Shown here one piece after another: positions 35,761 to 49,126 of a stretch of DNA of 64,000 bases. The stretch lies in the NCBI GenBank assembly GCA_013399305.1, contig VXAI01000097.1:102263-166262 (forward strand). Direction: 5' to 3'. The DNA comes from Rostratula benghalensis. Lineage: Eukaryota; Chordata; Aves; Charadriiformes; Rostratulidae. The first letter of the stretch is position 1; the number at the start of each line of letters is the position of its first letter. The position numbers were made by a program, and so were the translations under genes. The notes below the pieces were generated by a model. The model was not told where the DNA came from. It saw only the letters and a program-made list of their open reading frames with translations, and did not search any database.

Positions 35761-37472
35761 TTGAGAAACAGGTATATATATGGCGAATATCTTAATGCCT
35801 ATGGTATCACCAGATTGTTTTTATTACACTGCATCTTCTTTAACTCAATTTGTTTTGCCCATACAGACAGGCAAATAGAGAATTCTCAGCAATTCTAAAT
35901 ACCATCAAAACAAAAAAGTTGGAATCATTTTTACCTCTCATTTTAGGATGCATCTGATATTATTTTACGTATTACTACAAATATTTCTGAATACTTTTTG
36001 GGGGGTGAACCACTTGACAAGCATTCTTCCTTAGGGAAATTATAGCAGAAAAGGCCATCAAAGCTTAAGACATGAATACCAAAACCTACTTTCAGACATT
36101 TATTGAAACAGTCCCATAAGGATTCCACATGATACTGCAACGGAAGGGTAAGCATGACCTAATGAATGATAGCAGATAGTATCATCCTAACATCTTCCAC
36201 ACATTGAGTGCATTTTGAGATCAAGGTTTTTATAGGTTTATATGGTTTATCTTTTATAAATAACTATTACAGTAATCAAAGCAATAAGCATAGCCTTAAG
36301 AATATACCAACTATGGCAGATGTAAGAATATTTCTCCTTTATTTACAGAAATCAGTCCAGACCAGTTCAGGAGCTTTCTAGAACACTTGTACAGCCTATA
36401 AGCAAGTTATTGAGCAATTATTTTGCCAGTGCAGGTTCACTTATGAGGTGAAATGAACGTCAGTTCCTCATTTTGATCTACTTAAAACAAGAGAGAACGT
36501 GCTAGTTTGAGAGAGCATTCAGAAACTGTCTTGTCTAGTTAGTTCTCCACCTCGTACTCTGATAAACTTCCCCGTGTGTATAAATACATAGTCATCACTT
36601 TCAAGAAGAGTTTCTGAAAGGTGAGCGGATAATCTAATTGGAGCCAGATTCTAAACAGAATACTGTACTGAATGGAAGAACATAGAGAGCAATAAGATAG
36701 TTCGGTTGATTTAATTAACCTTCCCACAAATCTAGCCTATGTTTGGTCACCTTCATCACAACAGGATATACTAATTCTTTAGCTAATAGAACATCAACTA
36801 TTTACAGGATAATCTGTTCCACAAATATTGGACCAAATATGCATATGCCTTTCTTTTACACTGACTCACACAAGCTATTAAAAAAAAACCCAACCAAACC
36901 TAAATACACTTCTGTCCTCTAAGCAATGTCTCAAAATAGTAAACATGGTTTAATGAAATGTTGTGGCACTTCCAGGCTATGAACCAGTATCCTGCCTGAT
37001 GAGAATGATTTCTGAGCAGAGTAGAAGCAAATTATTTACCTGGTTGCAATAGAAGTATGATATTACTTTTCATATAAATTTGACTCATGCTATACCAGCC
37101 ATTAGGTTTTGTGTTTCATTAGTACAACCAGCCAAGAAATGGCTCTTTTGTCTAACAGGACAAACCAATATAAAATCTATTCTTTACTTGTTAGACCCCG
37201 CCACTGCTACAGGCCTGACCACCTGGATTACTATCAATATTACCAAAGTTCTTAAATTCAGGTTAAAGGATTGATTCACCTCCCTAATATGAAGGTTTGG
37301 ATAAAAAATCCACAGGAACTGGTGACTTTCTGACAGTCTAAATATTCCTATTTTTTGGGAAAACATGTAATATGTCCATATATTGATAAATTGACTATAA
37401 AATTACAGATTGTGATACGTGTTTAAAGACTGTGTTCCTGTATATCCATGTTTTTTACTTTGCACTCAGCCA

Positions 37473-37541
37473 CCCTTGGACAGCAAGTCCAAGGGTATTT
37501 GTTGTGTCCAAGGGTATGTGTTGTCCAAGTGAATTTGCTGT
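37473..37541 (+). repeat. Short tandem array with hairpin
   Basis: Two 19-base copies, GTCCAAGGGTATTTGTTGT (37487-37505) and the same with one change (37506-37524), are followed by a diverged 17-base third copy (37525-37541). Just before them CCCTTGGAC (37473-37481) is the exact reverse complement of GTCCAAGGG at the start of copies one and two, so a nine-base-pair hairpin can form with either copy. Confidence 0.85.
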
Positions 37542-40209
37542 GCTTGAATACACTCAAGCTACGTGAAATTCAGTTACTGTCTTCTGGCTTGGTAAATCAC
37601 CTTCTGGTCTTGTACAAGATTGGCTATATAGTCTTCGTGTATATATATATATGTATATATGTATTTCTGATACCTTACAGCATTGGTTAAAAACGTAGCT
37701 TCTGTTAAAAATGTCTGGGCATTTTTTCTTAATTCAAAAGGTGCTAAGAACCCTATATTATGTAGTATCCCAAACAAACGAAAATGTTCTAGGTCTATTT
37801 TTCCACTTTGCCTTAAACTTAGGAATAAACCACTCTTCTGCCATTAAAATAAGGAAGAAATGTGATGTGTTTTCTAACTTGCATTTGGCTTTAATGAAGG
37901 TTAAACAACACTTTAACACCCTGACCTTCATGTTTTTCATAGGTAGGAAACTGGGTCTGTGTGAGCATCTACTTAGTATTTACCCAGGTATCACACTGAG
38001 CAGAACCGCATTCTTATTTAGGTCATAAAGAATTTACATTGCCTGAGGTTAATAGTGCTAATAGGTATTAGTACTAACAGCAGAAAGAAATGAACACTTA
38101 AAGACTGATCTTATATCACTATTCTATAACTGCTGTAAAGTTGTATGAGATATGAGACCATTTAGTTTAGGCTGTGGTATTCCTAAATACCTTGTGTCAT
38201 TTCTATTCTGAATTATTTTCCTATTACAATTAAATTTATTATGTTAAGAGGTGCACCTACGGGAGTTTACACATTATAACGAATACATAATTTCTAATCT
38301 TTGCATATCCTAATGTTTGTTTTGTAGAAAGTGTTCATTTAAAAAGAAATTGATTATGCAAATTACAATATACTGATATTCAGTAGTAATACATTATCAT
38401 AGAGTACGCAGAATAGTTGGGTATAAGACTTCTTTCTCAGATATGAATATGATACTTTAGCAGTAAAGTGTATACACACGCAGAAAAGTTATGCATAACT
38501 GTGCAACACTAAATTACATTTTGTTGAGATGTCTGCATTCTATATTTTTGCTAAGTTTTATAGCTATAGATGATATTTACATGATTAAAATCAGCTAATG
38601 GCAAAAATATTACATGAAAGGTACTTTTCTGAACAACAGTATTGACAGGGCTAAAGCCAGGACTAATTATGAAATATAGACTTGCAGGCAATTATTCTTC
38701 AATAAAAGTTAAAAAATAATTTCACTCAAATATTCAGCTGGAGTCTGGTCACTATACTTGCACAGGATATCTACGAATCATTTGAAAAGTGAATGGGGTA
38801 TATTTATCATGACACTTTTAGTCACACAGTTCATCTTCAAACAGTCGTTTCCTTTCATTTTTTTAAATTAAAAGCATGAGATAGATTGAACATTTACTCA
38901 TACTCAGGCAATCTTGGTAAGTAAATGAGTTTGAAACCTAACATTGCTAAGAGACTTGCAGTTGAATATTCCCTACGGTTCAAACATTTTAATGAGAGTT
39001 CAGCATAGTCTGCACTCTGAGAGATCTGGCCTTGCCAGATCAGTGACTGAGACACACCAAGTTTTTGAGCTTGGGCCCAATTACCTCTCTTTTATACTGA
39101 GTTTTACTGAAGTCAAAGCCAACAAGAGTAGGAGTGATAGCACTGTGAAGAAACCAGGAAAATCAATCTCATGTCAGCATCTTCTTAGAGGCAAAGATTA
39201 CCACAGAGAAAATTAATAATAATCTCTGAGTTAGAAATAGAGTGATAAATCCTTTTACATAATAAAAGTGATGACTATCTGAAGAAACTAACCCTCATGT
39301 TGGGAAAAAAAATATCCAAAACCTTATAGAGTACTATTTTTACAGAATACATCTGCATTGCCAGTAAATAGATTCATCCAACTGGATTTAATGAGTACCC
39401 AACATGCTGCAATATTTTCTTGATTTTATGTATTTTCACTTTGGTGCCAAGTTTTTAATGGTTTAGAAGACAGCTTAGTTATGAAAGACACAGATTTATT
39501 CTTTGCTTATAGATTGCTTATAGAACATTTGTGCACACTTTATGTATTATAAAAACTTAAAAAACATCAATTCTGATTTATTCCTAAACTTCATAAACTC
39601 TAGGCATGAGTGTACTGGTTTATCATTTGGAAGATGCCCTTCTTGTTTGCTTAATTGCAAACCAATATGCAAGTTACATAACTAAATGGACATTAAAATA
39701 ATGCCTTGTACATGATATATAAACCTTACAGGACAAGATAATCATTGGAATCTTAAAACAAATATGGGAAAAGAGAAATTACTTAGACCAGGAAATTCCT
39801 CAAACAAATTTACCCCTTTATTTCTTATTCCACACCTGCTTTATACATGTTTATTTTCAAAATAAGTTGATAGAATTCTCACAAAAACAGCCCAGACAAT
39901 TTGACTAGTGACTAGTATGAATACAAATTTTGGCCACGATTCAGCACTGATCTCTCCAAGTCAATATCCTAATCTAATTTTTATACAAGAATACTACGGA
40001 AGACCATTTTATCTTTGTATTTTAAATGAAATTTATACTTTAATTAATGGATTGTAGTTATATTTGTTATCTTTTAAATTACAAAGGATAGGATAGTTAA
40101 CAAATACTAAGGTTTTCTTTAAAGGAACAGAACCCCCAAAATACCTAAAATACCATTTTTAGAAGGTTGTTGTTCCAAAAGCAGAAAGAAAAACTGTCTG
40201 TAGCAGTAG

Positions 40210-40229
40210 AAAAAAAAAAAAAAAAAAAA
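40210..40229 (+). repeat. Poly(A) tract
   Basis: Twenty consecutive A, not attached to a recognised retroelement. Confidence 0.9.
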
Positions 40230-40309
40230 GAATATTGCTGCAACCCATGGCAATAAACCCCAATATATCTCACAACAAGTCATTTTTCAGAGAGATAGGA
40301 AGAAATTAA

Positions 40310-40515
40310 CGTGGTGTTAAATATAATTAACAATGATTCCTCTTTCTTGCTTTAGTGTTCATTGTAATTAAACTGGAATCTTTCTTTGCAGCAGTTTGTG
40401 TACTGAAACCAAGCATCCTTCTTTGTGGGATATTAATGACCGCATAATTAACTACAACAATTTCATGTAGGCTATTAATTAGCTATGGAGTATAATACTA
40501 GGAAATGAACCACTG
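40310..40515. promoter_or_regulatory. Candidate conserved noncoding element
   Basis: A repeat-free segment with dense homeodomain-type sites (ATATAATTAACAATG, GTAATTAAAC, GCATAATTAAC, CTATTAATTAGC) and a SOX-like AACAATG. It contains a pyrimidine tract and CAG near 40391 but no donor downstream. The pattern resembles intronic enhancers; evidence is motif density alone. Confidence 0.22.
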
Positions 40516-41418
40516 CTTTCTGCAGGAAAGAATCCTAACTGCTCAAATCTCATAATCTCTCCCTATTTTTTTTATTTCATTTTTTGAATTTTCATTTTAA
40601 CTATCATCTAATAGTTATCAATTTCTTACTGACCTTGATGTGTCAAGTCATTAACATACTCACTGATCACTCTTTTAATTATCTTAAAATGCTGGAAAGT
40701 AAAATAATTTTCTCCATTATCACTTACTACTATATAATTTTTAGAATTACATTTACCTTCACTGGATCTCATTTCTACCTTACAAACCCAAAACTTCTTG
40801 CACTAAATAGCAATGCTCTCACACAATTAATTGTACCTTCCCATATCATATGTTCCTGCAAGGCCAGCCTCTATGTTTTACCTGCCAGTCACACTAAAGT
40901 GAAAATTCAGATTGTTTCACATGTACATAATTCCCAGTCAGAATCTATGAAGCCAATGTCTCCTCCACTGTTAACTTCATCCTGCTGTCATACACACTGG
41001 TAGAAAATGAGTAATAAAAGGCTTAACAACAAAGTATTTCACACTATTTGTTTATGCTCAAACCTCTAATTATCTTTGTTATCCACTCTCCTTTTGTTTA
41101 GCTTATCTGTTACTTGTCATCTTCTAACCTTTTAAGTTATTAGCTGTTTGAGATTTTGAGATACCCCATTTGAATGGTGTCCTATCAAATGGAGTCTGAG
41201 CTAATTGAGTTATCTATCCATTACCAGCCATTAATGCAATAAATACTAGATATATTATTATTACCACAACCATGAAAAGCTATATGCATTATTTTATTGC
41301 CATGCCTCTATTTTAGAACCCTCAAGCAACAATTAAGGGATATTTGAGGTAAATGAGGCACAAAATAACTACTGTGCTTTTCTGGCCTTAGCACAGAAGA
41401 GTTGCAAAGCTGCTTAAA

Positions 41419-41676
41419 ATGAGCTCCCTGAAAGAGGATGAATTCATGACAGCAATGTCATTTCCCCATCCTACCTCAGAAAATGGCCCCTCTTTGACCG
41501 TTAGTCCAAGCACCAGTGATTCAGAATTTCTAAAACTTGAGGAAGGATGCTTTCTGGAAGCAGCACAAGGCAGAAAGGCAACCACTACCTTCCTTTGTAA
41601 CGTAGGGAGAGAGCAGCTTAGGAGGAGGCAAGCCATTCCCTTTAAAGAGTTCCCTGCTGTGTTGACTCAGTTCTAA
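41419..41676 (+). other. ATG-initiated 85-codon frame, coding status doubtful
   Basis: The frame starts MSSLKEDEFMTAMSFPHPT and ends at TAA 41674-41676. Composition is Ser/Glu/Pro-rich without low complexity, and the ATG has A at -3. No domain, signal peptide or membrane segment is visible, and no splice or polyadenylation context stands out. A frame of about equal length is open on the opposite strand, which argues for chance. It is listed because it is the most protein-like ATG frame outside the repeats. Confidence 0.1.
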
Positions 41677-44600
41677 AAACCACAAACATGAATCAAAACA
41701 TTAATATCTTGCTGAGAAATTAAGATAACAAAGAAGGTTTGTAAACTGTTTAGCATTAAACTCAGTATTTAATAAATATTATATCTCGTAAACATAAACA
41801 CAGAATCCCTTGTCTCCTGCTGATCTTAATGAATATTTCCTCTTCCAGTTTCTTGTCTTTTCATCACTCGTTTTGAAACAACTCTAAGGGTCTTCTCAAC
41901 TCAACACATGAAATTATCATTGAATTGTTGCTTTTTGCATTTTGTTTTCTGTGATTAATATTTTTTTCTGTTTACGGACATTAATAAAGGAAATTAGCAC
42001 TTCTAAGCATAATTTGTATTGATGAAGTTTTTCATCTTGTAGATAAAGCATCACTATGAAATGAAGTGTCATCAGCTATTTCAGAATTGCCATCCAAGAT
42101 ACACTATAACTATGGCCAATTTTACTCAAAGTCAAATGTATATTAACTCAGGATCAGTCCGAAGTTTAAGAAGAAAAGCTGAATATCAAGTTAAATGGAA
42201 ATAGGAAGATGTTTTATGGAGAACTTGAGAGAAAGTCTATTTGGAAGTACCAAAGTGACACAGGATAAATCTCATTTTCAGAATTAATCTAGGAATCTTC
42301 CGGCATTTTGGTTACTGAACTCACACAGGTCACATAGACATAACCTAGACAACTTCAAACATATTACAATGAACACAGTCTCAGAAGCCAAACTTCAGCA
42401 CAGATTAAATAGCAGGCAAGTATTTATCCTGCTTTTCAGACTATGTAGTCTGCTCCAGGCTACATAAGGCCATAGCAGAATCAGTAAAAGCATTTCTCTT
42501 AGCCAGGTTAGAGCTAGTTTGTACTTAGATGTAACCATAGGACAATCTGCAGGACTTCACCTGTTAAGTATTTCAGTGACCTGCTTATGTATCCTATGTG
42601 ACACAGTCTCTGGACAGATGTCATCTGGAGCGAAGATGGAGTCTGGCTTCACCTGCTGCTTCTCTGCCCCAAAGACTCTTCAACTCTGTTTTGCACAGGG
42701 ACGCTGTTACCCCAGAAGAGGTGAAATAGTCCATCCCCATCTCTTCTATTCCATGAATCCTGCTTCATACAGCCACTTTTTGGAGTGGTTTCACATGGAC
42801 TTTAAAGCTCTCTTCAAGGCAGAGGAGGACAATGAATGCAATTGGAGAGTATGTATTTCACAAGAAATATTTAAGAACTAAAGTATACATTATTTGGATC
42901 AAGGGCATTCATGCAAGTATCCAAAAGCATACATTCATTACCATAATTATATTTAGAGGAATTATTACCACCCAGTAAAAAAAGAATAGAGCTGTGAGCC
43001 CCACATAACTGAAAAGACAGTATGCAGGCTCGGGTGAAGGTTTAGAGTGGGGCACATGAGAGCAGAGTGGCACCACACTGCAATGCTCACCTCTGCCCCA
43101 GCCTTCTTAATCTCTGTGCACTGCCTGTTGGTTGTTAAAAGACTCATTCTCATCCATTTACTAGGAGTATTAGTGGTCCTGATATCAGTAGCTGTGTGAT
43201 TATAGTATACCACAGGACATTAGAACTTTTCTTCCATCTCCTCATAGAGTAGCCTGATACTCAAACTGTACCATTTCTTATCATGACCCACTATATTTTG
43301 AAGTTTAAGGATCTAACAGATCTTTTCTCCCAGATTTACAGCTTTGACACATGGCAGTTAAGTTCTTCTGCTTACCTGTCTAGCCTGAGTAGCCTGCCCA
43401 GTACCAGCTGCCCCAAGGAATCTGGCTATTTCTGTTTTAAAGAGTTGACTGACTTTTGTGCAGAAGTGTAAGAGCAGGTTAGAAAGAGCACTTCACATGA
43501 TTGACTTTCTACATTTCTAGGTGAGATAGTGCTGTGTATTTCATGTAAAGGAAGCAGAGATGGGAATGGCTGGAATATGAAAGGAAATAAACAACTCCAT
43601 TTAAATAAATCAGTTCTTTACAATAATGGAACCAGAAAGATCCTTTTCATCTTAAATGAACATCTTAATCATTGGGAAATTTTGCTGCTAGGGCAGTAGG
43701 CAGGGAGAGCAGTTTATGTTTTGCAGACCTGTCACTAACGTATCCCCATGCACTCTTGAAGGCTGCTTTCATTCAGCCTTTAAGCAAAAGTTGCTGTGAA
43801 CAGCATTAGCACAGTCACTACTGTGAATTACACACTTGGAACTCCTCTGTCTTCAGCTGGCTGGGAGTCTTCTACAGAGACCACATTAAACAAAGACAAA
43901 ATTTCCTGTACTCACAATTCAAAATTTTTTAGTTCAGATATCAGCTGTTCAAAACAATATTTACATGTCAGTATTCTTGTATTTTCACCTCATAACAACC
44001 CTTTTAATAGAATATTTAATAGTTGGAGAGGTGTAAGAAACAAGTAAAAAACCAAGACCTGAGAAAAATCACATCTTAGTAAAGTCCTAATTCAATACTT
44101 CAAACTAAAAATTTAGTCCTAATCCAGACTGCAAACATACTAATTTTGTTGCAAATTGCAAGCATATAAATAAAAATCAAATCAACAAGTTTATATATTT
44201 TTTTTCAAATTGGTTTATGAAAGCATACACATTGTATTGTTTACCAGGCTTTCACAAGGAAAACATACACAGCAGAAAGGAGGCTTGGGTAGGACGTCTT
44301 GTAAATATACTTCAGAAATAAACAGAACCCTGAAGTTTGAGGGTTCTGAACTGGCAGGTGGTTTAGACATCTCTGATTTTCAGGATAACATGTGCTACAA
44401 TTTGCAAATTTGATGCTTTTCTTAGTCCACAAGTAAACATTTTATGTGTCATCAATTTATGCCTTATTTATATTGTGTTTTTATTTCATCTTTATATTTT
44501 ATATAGTCACAAAAATAAACGTCCTGCGTTCCCCAGTGATCAAGTAAATATAGGAAACAGGTCCTTACTTCACCCTCTCATCTACAAACCCTTGCTAGGC

Positions 44601-45667
44601 CTTCCTGCCCATAACTCCAGCGTGAAATCACGAGTTAGGGACACAAGATTTATTTAATGCATTCTTAGCATTCCCTATCATTATATATAGCTGAATCAGT
44701 GGTATCCCGAGGCAGTGAAAAACCTCAGTCACCAACTCTTAATACTGTTTTTGCACCATGTTCTGAAATACACAATGAACTTCTGATTTTCTTTAGCCCC
44801 AGGCAAGGCTCGTTACAAAGGTTGTTCTTTCTCTGCCCTACTTTCAGTTCATTTTATCATGCAGAGCTTAAAGCCCTTCTTCTAATTTATTTATTGGTCT
44901 GAACACCAAAGAAGCTTTCTATTATGATCTGCAACCATAGCTGCTTTTGAAATAGATTTTAAGCTTAATATCCTGCAGAAACTAGAAGACATAATACTAG
45001 ATAGTGTGTGAAAAATACTGAGGAGGCCAAAGACTGATTTAAAAATATGTATACTCAACAACAGAAGGTAAAATTAATAGAAAATATAGTGGCATAGTTG
45101 ATTTACCTATTCCATTTGTTTACTAGTACAGCTAATAAGTAAGTTAATGTAGATGTTAATTACATATTTTCTCACACAACCAGCCCTGCAAGGTAGTTGG
45201 AGATTGCAGACTTTCTCCCTGTAATCCTTTTGATTGTTTCTAACAAAACTAAAAATGGAAAGAATTAGGTTGAATGCATCACTGAATCCACACAAGAATC
45301 TGAAAATAATCATTCTCCTATAGGGACACAGGAAAGTTTGGTGGTTTTGCAAATGCCAGTAAATGCCTACAACCACCCAAGTACAAGACAAGGAGTCTTT
45401 GCCTGACACAGAACTAAGTGCTGTCCAATAAAATGGCTAACAAAGTCACTTCAGGGGAACTAAAAAGGTTATATTTTCAAAATTTGTTTGAGGATGAAAG
45501 TGTATGAAAACTTGCCAATTTAAAAGCACAACCTGCAGCACTACTGTCACTGATAATGGAAACATGAAATGTGAGACCTAAATGTAGTTCCAATTTTAAA
45601 TAATTAAGCTAAATCATAAGAGGTTATTAAAAATTCATGCATACTATGTTAAAAGAACAAACATGTA

Positions 45668-45702
45668 TGCATATATATATATATACACACATATATATAT
45701 AA
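45668..45702 (+). repeat. TA/CA dinucleotide microsatellite
   Basis: (AT)n, ACACAC, then (AT)n again. Confidence 0.85.
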
Positions 45703-47288
45703 AAAGCTGCAAAAACTCAACACCAATTCCAGTCTTTATGAGAGATGTTTAAAAATGGCAAAAAGCCCCTCCAAATAGTAAGTCTCCAGTATGAATATTC
45801 TCTTAGCTAAATACTATCTTACCCTCACTCTTAGACATGGATATAGACATATAAACAGATGTCTATAATTCGTGGTCTGTGTGTTGAAATGTATGAATAG
45901 TGGATGAATGTTTTTGGTATTAAAAAAAGTTTTCTAAGAATTGTGTACTGCATTTGGCTGTTTTTCCTGTTTCTTAATGACCACAAAGATACAGTAATTC
46001 TGGTATGTTTGGTTTTTTTTAAGATAAAGTGAAAGACTTTCATATTCCAATCTCCATTCTCCTAGTTCTTGCTAAAAATGCCTATTTAATTTTAAGTTAT
46101 TCCAGCACCACAGCACTTTGCTAAAACATTAATGAAAAATTGAGGTCAAATTTGCAAAACCCATTAGTGAAAAAATTCCAACCAAATATAATTTTAAAAA
46201 ATAAACAATTAGCAAACTTTTCAGATTTCCAGAAGTACTGTGTTAGGAAATATATGGAAAAAAAGGAAAAGATTCTTTAGTCTGAATTAATTAAGTCACC
46301 ATTATGAATTCCATATCCTAGTAAGACTACTTTTGCCTTTACTAAATCTTAGTAAACTAAATCTTAGATCTTAGGCAGAAAAATGCAGTATTTTAGGTTT
46401 ATGCTCTGTCTGATATCTAACTCAACCAATTTTTGATTGCTGAAAGGTTTTGATTGCACACTGAGTGAGGAATCAGATTCCACTTTCAGGTGCAATGACA
46501 CAAAAGCAATCATGACTGCGAATTTTTCACAGTACTTTCTGGAATGATGCTGATAAATACTAAGACTGTTTACAATTCACATAGTGTTTATAGCATAACT
46601 GGGGAATAAAGACAGTGCAGGTGTAACCACGTCCACAGGTGACATTTTTCCTTTTGAATAGAGTATCTGGGTGTGGGTGGGATGGGATAATTTTGTCTGG
46701 GGTAATCTCAGAGACTGTGTTTTAGCAGCAATGCGACCAGTGTTTGATACTAGAGATATCAATTGAGGTGTTGGCTCTCTGCTATTCTAATCCAGGAATA
46801 GAGGTAATACAAAACGCATGACCATAGTGTCTAAAGTCAGATCCCAAATGACCAACACCATTATACCTATTTTCTATCACTGTGCAACTTTTTACCCCTG
46901 AAAAATGGTACCGTCCCAATCACCACAATTAGGTAAGAGTTTTTCCATTTTCATAGTACATATAAAATAATGACCTAAAGTAAAAAGCAAGAGAGGATCA
47001 CTGCCAAGAAATAAATTAATTATGTGGCAAGGTAGTAGTTCATGGTCCTGCTGGATGCTGATAAGTAAAAAGAGGATTGGGTTATCCAGGCAGTAAAACA
47101 GAACAGAATTTGATCCCTATTGCTGTTCATGAAAATAAGCGACATTTGCTTTTTCTGTATTCTAATGTAAGTTGAACTTTAAAGGAAAGTCACTCCATCT
47201 CTTTCCCTCATACTCAAACATGAGTTCAGGTTCAAATAGTTTCTTTTGTGAGTAATAAAACATTTATACTCAGAGAAGTACCACTTTA

Positions 47289-47535
47289 TAGAATCACAGA
47301 ATCATAGAAGGGTTTAGGATGGAAAGGACCTTAAAGATCATCTAGTTCCAACTCTGCTGCCATGGCAAGGGGCACTTGCACTAGACCAAGTTGCTCAAAG
47401 CTCCACCCAGGCTGACCTTGAGCACTTCCAGGTAGGAGGCATCCACAATTTCCCTGGGCAACCTGTTCCAGTATCTCCACTGGAGACACTTTACTCCATT
47501 CCAGCATAAAAAATTTCCTTCTAATATCTATCTGT
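47289..47535 (-). mobile_element. CR1 LINE fragment, 3' end
   Basis: On the minus strand the 3' tail is at the low-coordinate end (TAGAATCACAGAATCATAG), followed inward by AAGGACCTTAAAGATCATC, a GCCATGGCAAGGGGC block, and the ORF2 end (CTGGGCAACCTGTTCCAGT; 'aaaaatttccttctaatatc'). About 250 bases remain, with several substitutions. No intact coding sequence is left. Confidence 0.93.
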
Positions 47536-49126
47536 TCTGTTCCTTTAATTCCTGCACGCCTACAATAAAGCAATATAAATTTTTACAGTAAATTCAATGT
47601 TTCATTTCATTCTTGTTTCCAAAGTATGATATAACATTCCCTTGGCTCAACATCAGTTTGTACTGAAAAAGATGTGAATGAACCTACATGCACTGAAGAT
47701 TTGGAAGAAAAGCTGTCATGCCTACAGAAGCCTTACAAAGAGACCAAAAAAGAATCTTTAATGTTGGCCACTTGGAACAAACTGCATTGGTATTATTGAT
47801 CAGGAATGAAACTAAATATATTATAATTTAATACTAGTCAAATGGACCTAAAAAAAAAAAAGGAGAGAAAAAAAAAGTTAAAAGTACGAAGTAAAGCCAT
47901 GCCAAGAAACTGAATTATTTTCCTGGAAACAATTTAAAACTAATGGCTAAAATGAATAAAGCATGGACCACGATAGGATATTATAATCTCAATAATATCC
48001 TTTTAAAATACAGTTTCATGATAATATTAGAAGATATTTTAAAGACCATATAATTTATGAACCAAAGAGACAACATGATCCTAGTGTCGCTACAGATATG
48101 TTCTTTCTGAAAAATATGACTTGCAGATAGCCATACATATTCATATGGCAGAAATTAAAATTGAATTGCAGAAATCCTAAAAAGAGAAAAAGCTCCTTAA
48201 AGAGAGTTGTAATAGGATATGCTCAGCTTTTTCTCAGTACTTTTTCTCGATATGGAGAAATTAGGCTACATTTTGGTAATGATAACCATGGAGAGGTTAC
48301 TAAAAAAAAAAAGCGAAGCAGTTTGTTGAAACTAAATTTATGTGTTTTCTGTCCCACAACTATATTCTCTCCTCACAGTTCTGATTCACCATTAATGACA
48401 CTTTAAAATATAAGAGGCTATGCTCAAAACTTATTCAATATTCCATCAATTTTTTGTTGTTTTAACTTTATAGCAAGTACTTCAAAAACTTGGAGATGAC
48501 AGACTTTTACTTTTGTGGAATTTAAAAGATTAGTTACATTTCCATTTGATCTGTTGGTTAAGGGATTCTTGTCAGGACACTTTCTCTATATCAGATGATT
48601 CACAATACAGTGAATTTTCAAAACTAGTGAATTATTAATAATTGCAGTGACTCTACAGTCCTAATTTCAATTCATTTGCATTTCTATCTCTGTTGACTGT
48701 GAACCAAAAAGTCTTCAATCAAGCACTAAAATCAGAAATGGAACCATCACATACATTTAGGGTGATAGGGGGCTAGTGATAGTAGAGTCTCACAAACTGT
48801 ACTCACTTAAATAATCTTAAATGTTTCAAGGGATGTATCTCCAGGCTACCAAGATAACTGGGGGGTTCGGGTCTAGAAAAGTAAACACAAGCACCAATAC
48901 CAAGATCATGTTATGAAAATGAAGAGCAAACTTTATTGAGTGTAAACTTTATTTAGTGCGAAATATATATGAAATATATATTTGTATTTTTCCAGATTAT
49001 ACATATATAATGAAACGGTAATATCACAATCTAGCCCTTACGTAGCTTATCCTTCTACTATATCTTGTTTGTATACCAGTAATGTAACAAGTTCCCTTAG
49101 AAAATATCACAAATTAAATTAAGCAG
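47536..49126. other. AT-rich noncoding stretch
   Basis: Contains an A/AG-rich tract near 47849-47880 and a two-copy 16-base tandem repeat (AAACTTTATTGAGTGT and a near copy) at 48928-48959. No gene was seen. Confidence 0.6.

Larger units (their letters stand above)
35761..47288. other. Long AT-rich noncoding stretch
   Basis: Eleven kilobases with no recognised gene or interspersed repeat. Minor features are the 19-base tandem array with hairpin at 37473-37541, the A tract at 40210-40229, a candidate regulatory element at 40310-40515 and TA/CA dinucleotide sequence at 45668-45702. The ATG-initiated frame at 41419-41676 (85 codons) has balanced composition but no known motif and a similar-length frame on the other strand. 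The 120-codon frame at 42519-42881 starts TTG and is not called. Confidence 0.6.

Noticed and set aside
36349..36447. 99-nt exon-like segment after TTTATTTACAG with donor GAG|GTGAAA
   Set aside because: One frame is open but both sites are only average; similar pairs are expected by chance in this much AT-rich DNA.
42519..42881. 120-codon frame
   Set aside because: Starts TTG, contains no recognisable domain and shows no splice sites at its ends.
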